From positions 1 through 5,973 of the forward strand of contig CAIYXD010000025.1 in assembly GCA_903930085.1 (NCBI GenBank): DNA of 5,973 bases, in the 5' to 3' direction. A program made the translations under genes and the position numbers. Positions within the stretch are counted from its first letter, which is position 1. Every line of letters begins with the position of its first letter. Below are positions 1 through 5,811 of the stretch, in pieces. The notes beneath the pieces are model-generated. The model was not told the DNA's origin and did no database searches. It worked only from the letters and a program-made list of their open reading frames with translations. The stretch is from an uncultured Flavobacteriia bacterium (GTDB lineage Bacteria > Bacteroidota > Bacteroidia > Flavobacteriales_D > Crocinitomicaceae).

Positions 1-742
1 CTTGCGAAGTGTTAAATTCTGCATACGCACTTTCAATTTGAAAAACCTGATTTTCCATCGTTGCAGCCATCGGAGAATCGTTGTAACGCTTTTTATACGC
101 CGCAGCAACAACTCTTAGAACATCCAAATTTTCCGGATCCCAATCCTTGAATCCCATTGTTGGCGTAACTGAGGTGGATAATACAATGTTAAATGGATTA
201 GCAGGTGCTGCAAGCATTTGTTCTTTTGCAAATGCATCCAACGGTTTTCTAATTTCCATGTATCTTGCCATCAGCGTTTCTTCGCTGACTTTTCCTTCCA
301 TTTCACTCAATTGCATTTGACCTGCTAGAAAAACAGCAAAATAATCTAAGTATTTATTCAATACAGTTGACCATTCTGTTCCGCTAACGTTTGGTTTACT
401 AGAAAAATCTGCAAAAGAAGTTTTGAGTTTCACCTTGTCTTTTGGAACAAGTGTCATTGGGATAATTTTATCTTTTGCTTCACCCAGACGCAGCTGGTAA
501 ATCCCCATTCCTGGGATATTTCCTACAAGATTAAACTTTCCATTCATTCCAACCTTCGTTTCTGCAACAGCGATAGATCCTTGCTGGCTTAAAGCTTCCA
601 GAAATAAAGTAGAATTTTCTGCTCCTTTAATTTCTCCGGAAATAGAAAAGTTAGCTTCTTTTTCCTCAATTGTTTCATTTTCCGAGGAAGATCCGCAAGA
701 AAAGAGAAAGAAAATCAACGTTAAAAAGGCAAAATATCTCAT
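1..742 (-). CDS. DUF4369-type lipoprotein, probable N-terminal part of a TlpA-like thiol-disulfide oxidoreductase (3' end missing)
   Basis: My own translation gives 247 residues, open to the window edge, so the C-terminus is missing. Residues 1-16 form a lipoprotein signal: a short Arg-containing start, a hydrophobic core and the lipobox LFSC with Cys16 as the lipidation site. The following GSSSENE stretch is Ser/acid-rich, as in Bacteroidota lipoprotein export signals, so the protein is probably tethered to the outer membrane. Residues about 31-125 are a beta-rich segment of DUF4369 type, with the pattern FSISGEIKGAENSTLFLEA, then GKFNLVGNIPG, then a V-x-G-T-E element at 119-123. Residues 126-247 look mainly helical. 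In this family such a region usually precedes an AhpC/TSA-thioredoxin domain with a CxxC motif; none is visible here because the window ends, so oxidoreductase activity is inference. The ATG overlaps the gatB stop as ATGA (739-742), which suggests translational coupling and membership of the lpxK operon. Confidence 0.82.
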   Translation of the reverse strand, partial: MRYFAFLTLIFFLFSCGSSSENETIEEKEANFSISGEIKGAENSTLFLEALSQQGSIAVAETKVGMNGKFNLVGNIPGMGIYQLRLGEAKDKIIPMTLVPKDKVKLKTSFADFSSKPNVSGTEWSTVLNKYLDYFAVFLAGQMQLSEMEGKVSEETLMARYMEIRKPLDAFAKEQMLAAPANPFNIVLSTSVTPTMGFKDWDPENLDVLRVVAAAYKKRYNDSPMAATMENQVFQIESAYAEFNTSQ

Positions 743-2202
743 AGCTTAGATTCTAATGTTTTACGCATTAATGCATTTGCAGCTTTTGGATCCGCTTTTC
801 CTTTTGAAATTTTCATCAATTGCCCCATAAGGAAACCTACTAATTGTGTTTCACCATTTCTATACCGTTCAATTTCAGCAGGATGTTGCAGAATTACTTC
901 TTGTATAAATCCTAAAATTGCATCTTCGTTAGAATCTTGCATCAAATTCATACTCTCCGCTATTTCAAGTGGCGAAGCAGTGTTGTTTTTCAGCATGGCA
1001 GGAAAAACTTTTTGAGAAGCAACAGAATTGGAGATCTTTCCTTCGTCGATCAGTTGTATCAGCGCTGCAATTTTCTCACCGTTTAACGGAAATTCATCTA
1101 TTTCAACGCCAAATTCGTTCAAATAAGACTTGATATCGCCCATCAGCCAATTCGCTGCAGACTTGTAGTTTTTTGTATGTGTAATCAATTCCTCGTAATA
1201 CAAAGCAATAGATTTGGCATCTGTTAAAAGGAACGCATCATATTCAGAAAGGCCAAATTCGTTTACGTACTTGTAAAATAATTCGCGCGGAAGAGCTGGC
1301 ATTTCCGCTTTAATAGCTTTAATTTGTTTCTCGTCCATCACCAATGGCAGTAAATCCGGCTCTGGAAAATAACGGTAATCGTTTGCAGCCTCCTTCGAAC
1401 GCATAGAAATTGTACTTCCTTTCAACGCATCGAAAGAGCGTGTTTCTTGCGAAATAACTGCACCTTTTTCAACTTCTTCAATTTGGCGGATGATTTCAAA
1501 TTCGATAGCGCGTTGTACATTCCGAATCGAGTTCATGTTTTTAACTTCCACTTTCGTTCCGAATTCAGGCGCACCTTTCAAACGAACAGAAATATTTGCA
1601 TCGCAGCGCATCGAACCTTCTTCCATGTTTCCGTCACAAATATCCAAGTAACGTACTAGTTTTCTTACTTCCGAAACATAGTTATACGCTTCTTGGGAAG
1701 AACGCATATCTGGTTCTGAAACAATTTCCAATAATGGAACACCAGCACGGTTTAAATCGACTAGTGTATCATATAAATCTACGTCGTGGATACTTTTCCC
1801 CGCATCTTCTTCCATGTGGATACGTGTAATTCCAATTTCCTTATCCGTTCCATCTTCCAGTTTGATAAGAATTGATCCACCAGTGCAAATTGGCGTTTTA
1901 TCTTGTGTAATCTGGTAGCCTTTTGGTAGGTCGGGATAAAAATAATTTTTTCGAGCAAAATATTGTTCCCGCGCAATTTCACTGCCACATGCCAAACCAA
2001 GTTTAATGGCAAATTCAATTGTCTTCTTGTTCATCTTTGGCAATGTTCCCGGGTGACCGAGCGTAATTGCGCTGATGTTAGAGTTTGGATGTGCTCCAAA
2101 TTCATTAATATCGTTCGAATACGCTTTGGATTTGGTGAGCATTTGAGCATGCACCTCTAAACCAATAACTACTTCGTATTTATTTCTAATTGCTTCTTCC
2201 AT
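739..2202 (-). CDS. gatB: Aspartyl/glutamyl-tRNA(Asn/Gln) amidotransferase subunit B
   Basis: GatB is the tRNA-binding kinase subunit of the cytoplasmic GatCAB complex. It phosphorylates mischarged Glu-tRNA(Gln) or Asp-tRNA(Asn), which is then amidated with ammonia delivered from GatA. The 487-residue protein is full family length. Family motifs appear in order: VVIGLEVHAQMLTKSKAYS (11-29), LGHPGTLP (48-55), FARKNYFYPDLPKGYQITQ (82-100), RIHMEEDAGKSIH (127-139), DLNRAGVPLLEIVSEPD (149-165), DGNMEEGSMRCDANISVR (190-207), EVKNMNSIRNVQRAIEFE (219-236) and NDYRYFPEPDLLPL (274-287). The C-terminal part from about residue 335 is the helical YqeY-like tail that contacts tRNA, ending in GFLMGQLMKISKGKADPKAA. 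LGHPGTLP, instead of the more common YPGxLP form, is typical of Bacteroidota. Neither gatA nor gatC is in the window, so the complex is encoded at scattered loci. The gene starts 3 bp after the PNP stop; no Shine-Dalgarno sequence is visible. Confidence 0.97.
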   Translation of the reverse strand: MEEAIRNKYEVVIGLEVHAQMLTKSKAYSNDINEFGAHPNSNISAITLGHPGTLPKMNKKTIEFAIKLGLACGSEIAREQYFARKNYFYPDLPKGYQITQDKTPICTGGSILIKLEDGTDKEIGITRIHMEEDAGKSIHDVDLYDTLVDLNRAGVPLLEIVSEPDMRSSQEAYNYVSEVRKLVRYLDICDGNMEEGSMRCDANISVRLKGAPEFGTKVEVKNMNSIRNVQRAIEFEIIRQIEEVEKGAVISQETRSFDALKGSTISMRSKEAANDYRYFPEPDLLPLVMDEKQIKAIKAEMPALPRELFYKYVNEFGLSEYDAFLLTDAKSIALYYEELITHTKNYKSAANWLMGDIKSYLNEFGVEIDEFPLNGEKIAALIQLIDEGKISNSVASQKVFPAMLKNNTASPLEIAESMNLMQDSNEDAILGFIQEVILQHPAEIERYRNGETQLVGFLMGQLMKISKGKADPKAANALMRKTLESKL

Positions 2203-2205
2203 CTT

Positions 2206-3018
2206 TTAGATTCGAGAAATTAATTCACGCATGATTAAAGTCATTTTTGGTTCTTGTCTGCTCGCAACTTCAATCACATCCTGAACACTCACTTTTTGTA
2301 TTTTACCTGGAACACCAAGATCGGTGATAATTGAAATTGCAAAACACGGAATTTCCATGTGTCGCGCTACGATTACTTCTGGAACGGTAGACATTCCAAC
2401 AGCATCCGCTCCAATTGCTCTAACGTAGCCGTATTCAGCTGGAGTTTCTAACGTTGGACCGGTTAATCCAGCGTAGGTTCCAACCGAAACTTTGATATTA
2501 TTTTCCGCTGCTATTGTTTGCGCCAACGCAATCATTGTAGGATCATACGGCTCACTCATATCTGGAAATCGAGGTCCCAATTCGTCTATGTTTTTGCCAA
2601 TTAGCGGATGCGCAGGGAAGAGGTTGATGTGGTCATTTTGAATCATGATTTCACCAACTGAAAAATCCGGATTTACGCCACCGGAAGCGTTAGAAACAAA
2701 TAATCTTTCGATTCCAAGTAGTTTCATTACCCGAACAGGAAAAGTAACTTGCTGCATGTTATACCCTTCATAGAAATGAAAACGACCTTGCATGGCAACC
2801 ACTTTTTTACCACCTAATTCACCGAAAATCAATTTTCCCGAGTGACTTTCTACCGTTGAAACAGGGAAATTAGGTATATCTGTATAAGATATCTCGTCAA
2901 TTACGTTGATTTCCTTCACCAAACCACCCAACCCGGTACCTAAAATAATACCAACCGTTGGTTCAACTTTTGTTATGCCTTTTATAAAAGCTACAGATTC
3001 TTTAAATTGTGTTAACAT
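2206..3018 (-). CDS. punA: Purine nucleoside phosphorylase (trimeric PNP-I family)
   Basis: This cytoplasmic purine-salvage enzyme splits purine (deoxy)ribonucleosides with phosphate into free base and (deoxy)ribose-1-phosphate. The 270-residue length is normal. Visible motifs are the phosphate loop IILGTGLGGL (24-33), VESHSGKLIFGELGGKKV (56-73), the RFHFYEGY block (79-86, phosphate/ribose contacts His81, Tyr83, Glu84), VSNASGGVN (108-116), GPTLETPAE (187-195, with base-binding Glu191), GADAVGMSTVPEVIVARH (203-220) and ISIITDLG (228-235). By alignment from memory with human PNP, Asp233 sits where mammalian and many bacterial enzymes have the purine-contacting Asn243, and Val245 replaces His257, so substrate preference may differ from a strict inosine/guanosine enzyme. 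The Glu-bearing TLET block argues against methylthioadenosine phosphorylase, which has an RFST-type block there. The start overlaps lpxK by 17 bp, and gatB follows after 3 bp. The gene is also called pnp. Confidence 0.95.
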   Translation of the reverse strand: MLTQFKESVAFIKGITKVEPTVGIILGTGLGGLVKEINVIDEISYTDIPNFPVSTVESHSGKLIFGELGGKKVVAMQGRFHFYEGYNMQQVTFPVRVMKLLGIERLFVSNASGGVNPDFSVGEIMIQNDHINLFPAHPLIGKNIDELGPRFPDMSEPYDPTMIALAQTIAAENNIKVSVGTYAGLTGPTLETPAEYGYVRAIGADAVGMSTVPEVIVARHMEIPCFAISIITDLGVPGKIQKVSVQDVIEVASRQEPKMTLIMRELISRI

Positions 3019-4030
3019 ATTGATTTATAGTTTCTTTAAATTGTATTTCATTTTCTATTTCAACTGTTATCGGCTGGTAATACCAAGGATAAGAATTAAA
3101 ATTTTTAGCCCTACCAAAATCCTTTAAACGCATGTAATCTTTTTCCGTCGTTAGAATAATTACATTGCTGTATGCAAAAGTATCAAATTTTTGGTGAATT
3201 TGTTCAATTTCTTCCATACTAAAGGAATGATGGTCCTTATATTTAAGGTGATCGACAGTATACTTTTCTGACAATTTCTCCACCAATCCATTTGGATTTG
3301 CAATTCCGGTAACCAATAAGATATGCGTTGGATTACGAACGATTTTCCCAAAGGATTGAAACGGCGCATAACTGATACTTGAGAAAAATAGTACTTCCGG
3401 ATTTAACTTAAGCGATTTTGCTAGGTTGCTTTTTTGCACTTCGGAGAGATTTGGTGGACATTTTGTGACGATAAAAATATCTGCACGGTTTTTACCAGAT
3501 TTAAATTCCCGCAGATTTCCCGCCGGTAAAACCAAGTCTTTCGAAAAGGGCAGATGGAATTCCGTTAACAAAATATTCAAACCAGCTTTTACTCTTCGGT
3601 GCTGAAAGGCATCGTCTAGAATAATTAATTGATTAGTTGGGAAAAGCTGCTCAATTTTTTGAGCTCCAATTTTCCTATTCTCACAGACCGCAACATGAAC
3701 GGAATCGCCAAAGTAATGCTTATAGAAAAGCGGTTCGTCACCAGCTTCCGCAGCAGTATTTTCTTTTGAAATCAATAAAAAACCGCTTGTTTTTCTGCCG
3801 TATCCGCGACTGAGAATTGCCGTTTCCATTTTTCCGGAAAGCAACGCCGTTAAATACGCAACATGTGGTGTTTTTCCTGTTCCTCCGGTACTTAAATTAC
3901 CAACGCAAATGGATTTATTTGGCAGAACATAGGACGAAAAGATTCCAAGATCAAACAGCTTGTTTCTAAAATAGGTAACACTACCATAAATTAGCGAAAA
4001 CGGCCATAAGATCGTGCGAATTTTTTGCAT
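3002..4030 (-). CDS. lpxK: Tetraacyldisaccharide 4'-kinase (lipid A 4'-kinase)
   Basis: LpxK phosphorylates the 4' position of the tetraacyl disaccharide-1-phosphate to give lipid IVA, a late step of lipid A synthesis at the cytoplasmic face of the inner membrane. The protein has 342 residues, normal for the family. An N-terminal hydrophobic/amphipathic segment (about 1-32, with ILWPFSLIYGSVTYFRNKL) gives membrane attachment. The family Walker A, VGNLSTGGTGKTP, is at 43-55 with Lys53. It is followed by ILSRGYGRK (72-80), AGDEPLFY (96-103), the Walker-B-like IILDDAFQHRRVKAG (136-150), LPAGNLREF (168-176), RADIFIVTK (182-190), VTGIANP (240-246), KDHHSF (265-270) and TTEKDYMRL (294-302). Asp98 and a His of the DHH are likely counterparts of the Asp/His catalytic pair known from Aquifex LpxK; this is inferred by motif position. 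The ATG at 4030 is the only plausible start, because the next Met is residue 68, past the Walker A. It is probably the first gene of the four-gene unit. Confidence 0.97.
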   Translation of the reverse strand: MQKIRTILWPFSLIYGSVTYFRNKLFDLGIFSSYVLPNKSICVGNLSTGGTGKTPHVAYLTALLSGKMETAILSRGYGRKTSGFLLISKENTAAEAGDEPLFYKHYFGDSVHVAVCENRKIGAQKIEQLFPTNQLIILDDAFQHRRVKAGLNILLTEFHLPFSKDLVLPAGNLREFKSGKNRADIFIVTKCPPNLSEVQKSNLAKSLKLNPEVLFFSSISYAPFQSFGKIVRNPTHILLVTGIANPNGLVEKLSEKYTVDHLKYKDHHSFSMEEIEQIHQKFDTFAYSNVIILTTEKDYMRLKDFGRAKNFNSYPWYYQPITVEIENEIQFKETINQYVNTI

Positions 4031-4034
4031 GTTT

Positions 4035-4063
4035 CAAAGATATTGAAATTGCTTTAATTTCAA
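4035..4063 (-). promoter_or_regulatory. Putative Bacteroidota-type promoter of the lpxK operon
   Basis: On the minus strand a TTG (4061-4063) is followed after 18 bp by TATCTTTG (4035-4042), matching the TTG-N17-23-TAnnTTTG form. Only four bases (AAAC) separate the -7 element from the lpxK ATG, so transcription would begin at or next to the start codon, giving a leaderless or nearly leaderless message. The TTG lies inside a 12-bp palindrome. This is a pattern match only; chance matches occur in AT-rich DNA. Confidence 0.5.
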
Positions 4064-4088
4064 TTGAAAATTCGAATTTCGGAAATTC
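4058..4088. repeat. Cluster of three adjoining palindromes between the DUF4956 gene and lpxK
   Basis: Three dyads are packed into 31 bp: TTTCAATTGAAA (4058-4069, perfect), AAATTCGAATTT (4068-4079, perfect) and GAATTTC-g-GAAATTC (4074-4088, perfect 7-bp arms around one base). The first contains the TTG of the putative lpxK promoter. All share the GAAATT/AATTTC half-site. This could be an operator array for a dimeric regulator. A terminator role is less likely, because the stems are A/T-rich and no real T-run follows on the minus strand. Confidence 0.4.
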
Positions 4089-4106
4089 TAAAATAAATTA
4101 AATTGT

Positions 4107-4772
4107 TTAGCTTGCAGAATAATCTGAAAAGCTCTGATCATCCGCAAAATAGAAAACTCTAACCTGCGCTGTATCCGTTAAGAAATCAATTTTTCCTATT
4201 TCAAATCGGTTGATAGTAATACCGGTTCTTTTTTCAATGTCTGCTTTCATAATATCGTATTTTTCAGGAGTAATCAAGTCAATGCGTTCGTAATTGATTG
4301 TTTTTCGCGTTTCATGTTTTACAAGCCATAAATTTTCTAATCCATAAGTCAATAAAACAACTGTAAGGTTTATAATTGCCATTTCAGCGATGCTTATGTT
4401 GTTAGAGGCCAAAGAATTAACAACACTAACGCCTATGATCAAAAATAGATACGTCATTTCTTTGATTTCAATAGCGTCTGTTCGGTAACGAATTATTCCA
4501 AAAATAGCGAATAATCCAAGTCCCATTCCTGTATCGATATCCAGTTTCTTCAATCCGAAACACAAGAAAAATGTTATTGTTCCGATCAAATAATAGGTAA
4601 AAAGGTAATCTTTACGTTTTGTTTTTGGATAATACAGATAACGAATTAGAATCGTTAAAAATGTCATGTTTACGAGTAAACGCAGCAATAATACGTAGGC
4701 ATCTTCGCTAAAAAGTTGAATACCTAGGTCTTTATTTTGTTTCGCTAATGGTAATATGAAATCAAGCAGCAT
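4107..4772 (-). CDS. DUF4956 family multi-pass membrane protein, partner of the VTC-domain protein
   Basis: This is a 221-residue inner-membrane protein with no assigned function. Predicted by eye, hydrophobic helices lie at about 26-47, 57-73, 107-123 and 128-148. A conserved-looking glycine-rich loop between the second and third helices (GMGLGLFAIFGIIRYRTDAI, 82-101) may be a re-entrant or short membrane helix and is the hallmark by which I assign DUF4956. After the last helix, residues about 150-221 form a soluble, charged tail with alternating strands and a helix (YDIMKADIEKRTGI, then VRVFYFADD), probably a small cytoplasmic alpha/beta domain. The start overlaps the VTC gene by 11 bp and is preceded, inside that gene, by an A-rich tract (minus-strand view of 4776-4795) of the kind that aids initiation in Bacteroidota. 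This tight coupling suggests the two products act together, possibly as a membrane partner for polyphosphate or another polyanion. No catalytic motif is recognised. Confidence 0.85.
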   Translation of the reverse strand: MLLDFILPLAKQNKDLGIQLFSEDAYVLLLRLLVNMTFLTILIRYLYYPKTKRKDYLFTYYLIGTITFFLCFGLKKLDIDTGMGLGLFAIFGIIRYRTDAIEIKEMTYLFLIIGVSVVNSLASNNISIAEMAIINLTVVLLTYGLENLWLVKHETRKTINYERIDLITPEKYDIMKADIEKRTGITINRFEIGKIDFLTDTAQVRVFYFADDQSFSDYSAS

Positions 4773-5526
4773 ATGAATTTATTTTTTTTAGTTTTAATAG
4801 TTTCTTTTTGAAATTGTTGAATTTTAGTGCCGTCCCACCATAAATTTCGATAGATCCGATGCAATATTTACTCAATCGATAAGGACGGATACATTTTTCT
4901 TTCATTAAAGCATAGAAAGCGGAGTTACGGTTAACATTTTCCTGCTTTAATTCAGCAATAATTAAATTTCCAAAATTTTGCAGGTGTTCTTCCCATTTGA
5001 ATGTAATATCGAAATCCAATGTAAGTCGCTCGTTTTCTACTTTATTCACCAAAGTTAGTCTGTGAAAAGAATTCCACATAACAGGACGCAGTTCTATGTT
5101 GTTTTCGGTAATACTTTCGATAAACTCTTGGTGATTTTCAGAAAGTTCAGTCGGAATAACGTCTACTTTTATGCGACTTTTATCCGTTCGGCCTTTGAAC
5201 TTGTGTTTAATTTCCAAAAAAGACAGGTTGGAATCTACGTATTTACGAAAGCGAACTTTGAACCGGTTAGTTCTGCCATTGTGGTGATCTTTAAAAAAAG
5301 AAAATTGTGCGTCGTCAAAATACAGACTTTCATAACGCGGAGTGCGTGTGTTTTCAATTTCTAAAATACGGTAGTGTTCCGAAAGAGCTGGAAGGAAGTC
5401 TAAAAATTCGTTAATGGAAAATGCAAATTTGGTATCTACTCGATTCATAAGTTTCACGCGATCCATTTCCATAAGGGTTATGGGCTCGAATGCACTTAGT
5501 AAATGATTAATTTTTTGAGATAACAT
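4762..5526 (-). CDS. VTC-domain protein (polyphosphate polymerase-like triphosphate tunnel enzyme)
   Basis: The VTC domain belongs to the CYTH/triphosphate tunnel superfamily; yeast Vtc4 uses it to make polyphosphate from ATP. Numbered from the ATG at 5526 (254 residues), the tunnel pattern looks complete: Lys33 in RVDTKF; Arg88, Lys90, Arg92 and Arg94 in NRFKVRFRKYVD; Glu105, Lys107 and Lys109 in FLEIKHK; Arg113, Lys116 and Arg118 in GRTDKSRIKVD; Arg147 and Arg156; Arg167 with Asp171/Asp173 in RLTLDFDI; Glu192 and Lys194 in IAELKQE; and the SKY element with Lys220. ESLYFDD at 66-72 is a family hallmark. There is no signal peptide or membrane helix, so the protein is cytosolic. A longer frame opens with GTG at 5559, adding 11 residues. 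I prefer ATG 5526 because a consensus promoter covers 5532-5561. The stop overlaps the DUF4956 gene. Polyphosphate synthesis is inferred from the family and unproven for this clade; other triphosphate chemistry is possible. Confidence 0.88.
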   Translation of the reverse strand: MLSQKINHLLSAFEPITLMEMDRVKLMNRVDTKFAFSINEFLDFLPALSEHYRILEIENTRTPRYESLYFDDAQFSFFKDHHNGRTNRFKVRFRKYVDSNLSFLEIKHKFKGRTDKSRIKVDVIPTELSENHQEFIESITENNIELRPVMWNSFHRLTLVNKVENERLTLDFDITFKWEEHLQNFGNLIIAELKQENVNRNSAFYALMKEKCIRPYRLSKYCIGSIEIYGGTALKFNNFKKKLLKLKKINSYAA

Positions 5527-5531
5527 TAACT

Positions 5532-5561
5532 CAAAGTTAATTTTTTGTTTTAATTCCACAA
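5532..5561 (-). promoter_or_regulatory. Putative Bacteroidota-type promoter of the VTC/DUF4956 unit
   Basis: On the minus strand GTTG (TTG at 5559-5561) is followed after 19 bp by TAACTTTG (5532-5539), an exact TAnnTTTG with optimal spacing. Five bases later comes the ATG at 5526. Because the element covers the GTG at 5559 and the next ten codons, a transcript from it could not encode the longer protein, so it decides the start in favour of ATG 5526. Transcription would begin almost at the ATG. Pattern match only. Confidence 0.55.
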
Positions 5562-5627
5562 CCTATAAGACGTTTATTTCGCAGAAAGTTGGTGCTTTCA
5601 AAAAAAAGTAGTTCGAATTTTAATTAT

Positions 5628-5642
5628 TTTTAATTAACCCAC
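5628..5642 (+). repeat. Imperfect direct repeat, copy 1 (TTTTAATTAACCCAC)
   Basis: This 15-bp stretch matches 14 of 15 positions with a second copy at 5793-5807. It also overlaps the right arm of an all-A/T inverted repeat, TTAATTA-tttt-TAATTAA (5620-5637). It lies in the middle of the divergent intergenic region. Low complexity makes chance similarity quite possible. Confidence 0.35.
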
Positions 5643-5777
5643 CACTAAGGTAGCCCAATAAAAAATTGTTTTAGTTTTCCAATTTCTTTAAAGTAATTAT
5701 TAAGCTTGCATTTAGTTGTTGAATCTACGAAATAAAATAAGGCGAACATTTTTTTTAAAATATAGGAAATAAATAAA

Positions 5778-5785
5778 TATATTTG
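5778..5785 (+). promoter_or_regulatory. Putative -7 element for the divergent exported-protein gene
   Basis: TATATTTG matches TAnnTTTG exactly and stands 26 bases before the ATG at 5812, leaving room for a leader of about 20 nt. No TTG occurs at the expected upstream distance; instead there is an eight-T tract (5749-5756), so the -33 element is weak or replaced by A/T-rich DNA. Confidence 0.4.
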
Positions 5786-5792
5786 AGAAGAA

Positions 5793-5807
5793 TTTTAATT
5801 AATCCAC
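5793..5807 (+). repeat. Imperfect direct repeat, copy 2 (TTTTAATTAATCCAC), in the leader of the exported-protein gene
   Basis: This copy ends five bases before the ATG at 5812 and so lies in the presumed 5' leader. The preceding 12-mer GAATTTTAATTA (5790-5801) also recurs exactly at 5615-5626. It may be a regulator site or simply the A/T-rich initiation region of the gene. Confidence 0.35.
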
Positions 5808-5811
5808 TACG

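Noticed and set aside
1447..2160. Open frames on the plus strand and in another minus frame across gatB
   Set aside because: They lie wholly inside the strongly conserved gatB coding sequence, and their translations show no recognisable domain; they are shadows of the gatB reading frame.
2206..3018. Methylthioadenosine phosphorylase instead of PNP
   Set aside because: The Asp in ITD is reminiscent of that family, but the TLET block with Glu191, the RFHFYEGY block and overall length fit the PNP-I branch.
2906..3369. Short open frames opposite or within the lpxK and PNP genes
   Set aside because: They overlap well-supported coding sequence, have no family motifs, and no promoter or start context supports them.
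4074..4088. Intrinsic terminator after the DUF4956 gene
   Set aside because: The inverted repeat gives at most a 6-bp A/T-rich stem with a 3-base loop and is not followed by a proper T-run on the minus strand.
5062..5364. 100-residue open frame on the plus strand opposite the VTC gene
   Set aside because: It is antisense to a coherent VTC domain. Its phenylalanine-rich composition is what reverse-complemented Lys/Glu codons produce.
5527..5559. GTG at 5559 as start of the VTC protein
   Set aside because: It adds 11 residues overlapping a consensus promoter, and an ATG is available at 5526 that gives a natural family N-terminus. Not excluded, but less likely.
5620..5637. Hairpin TTAATTA-tttt-TAATTAA as a terminator or small RNA
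   Set aside because: The stem is entirely A/T, no T-run follows on either strand, and no RNA gene is suggested around it.
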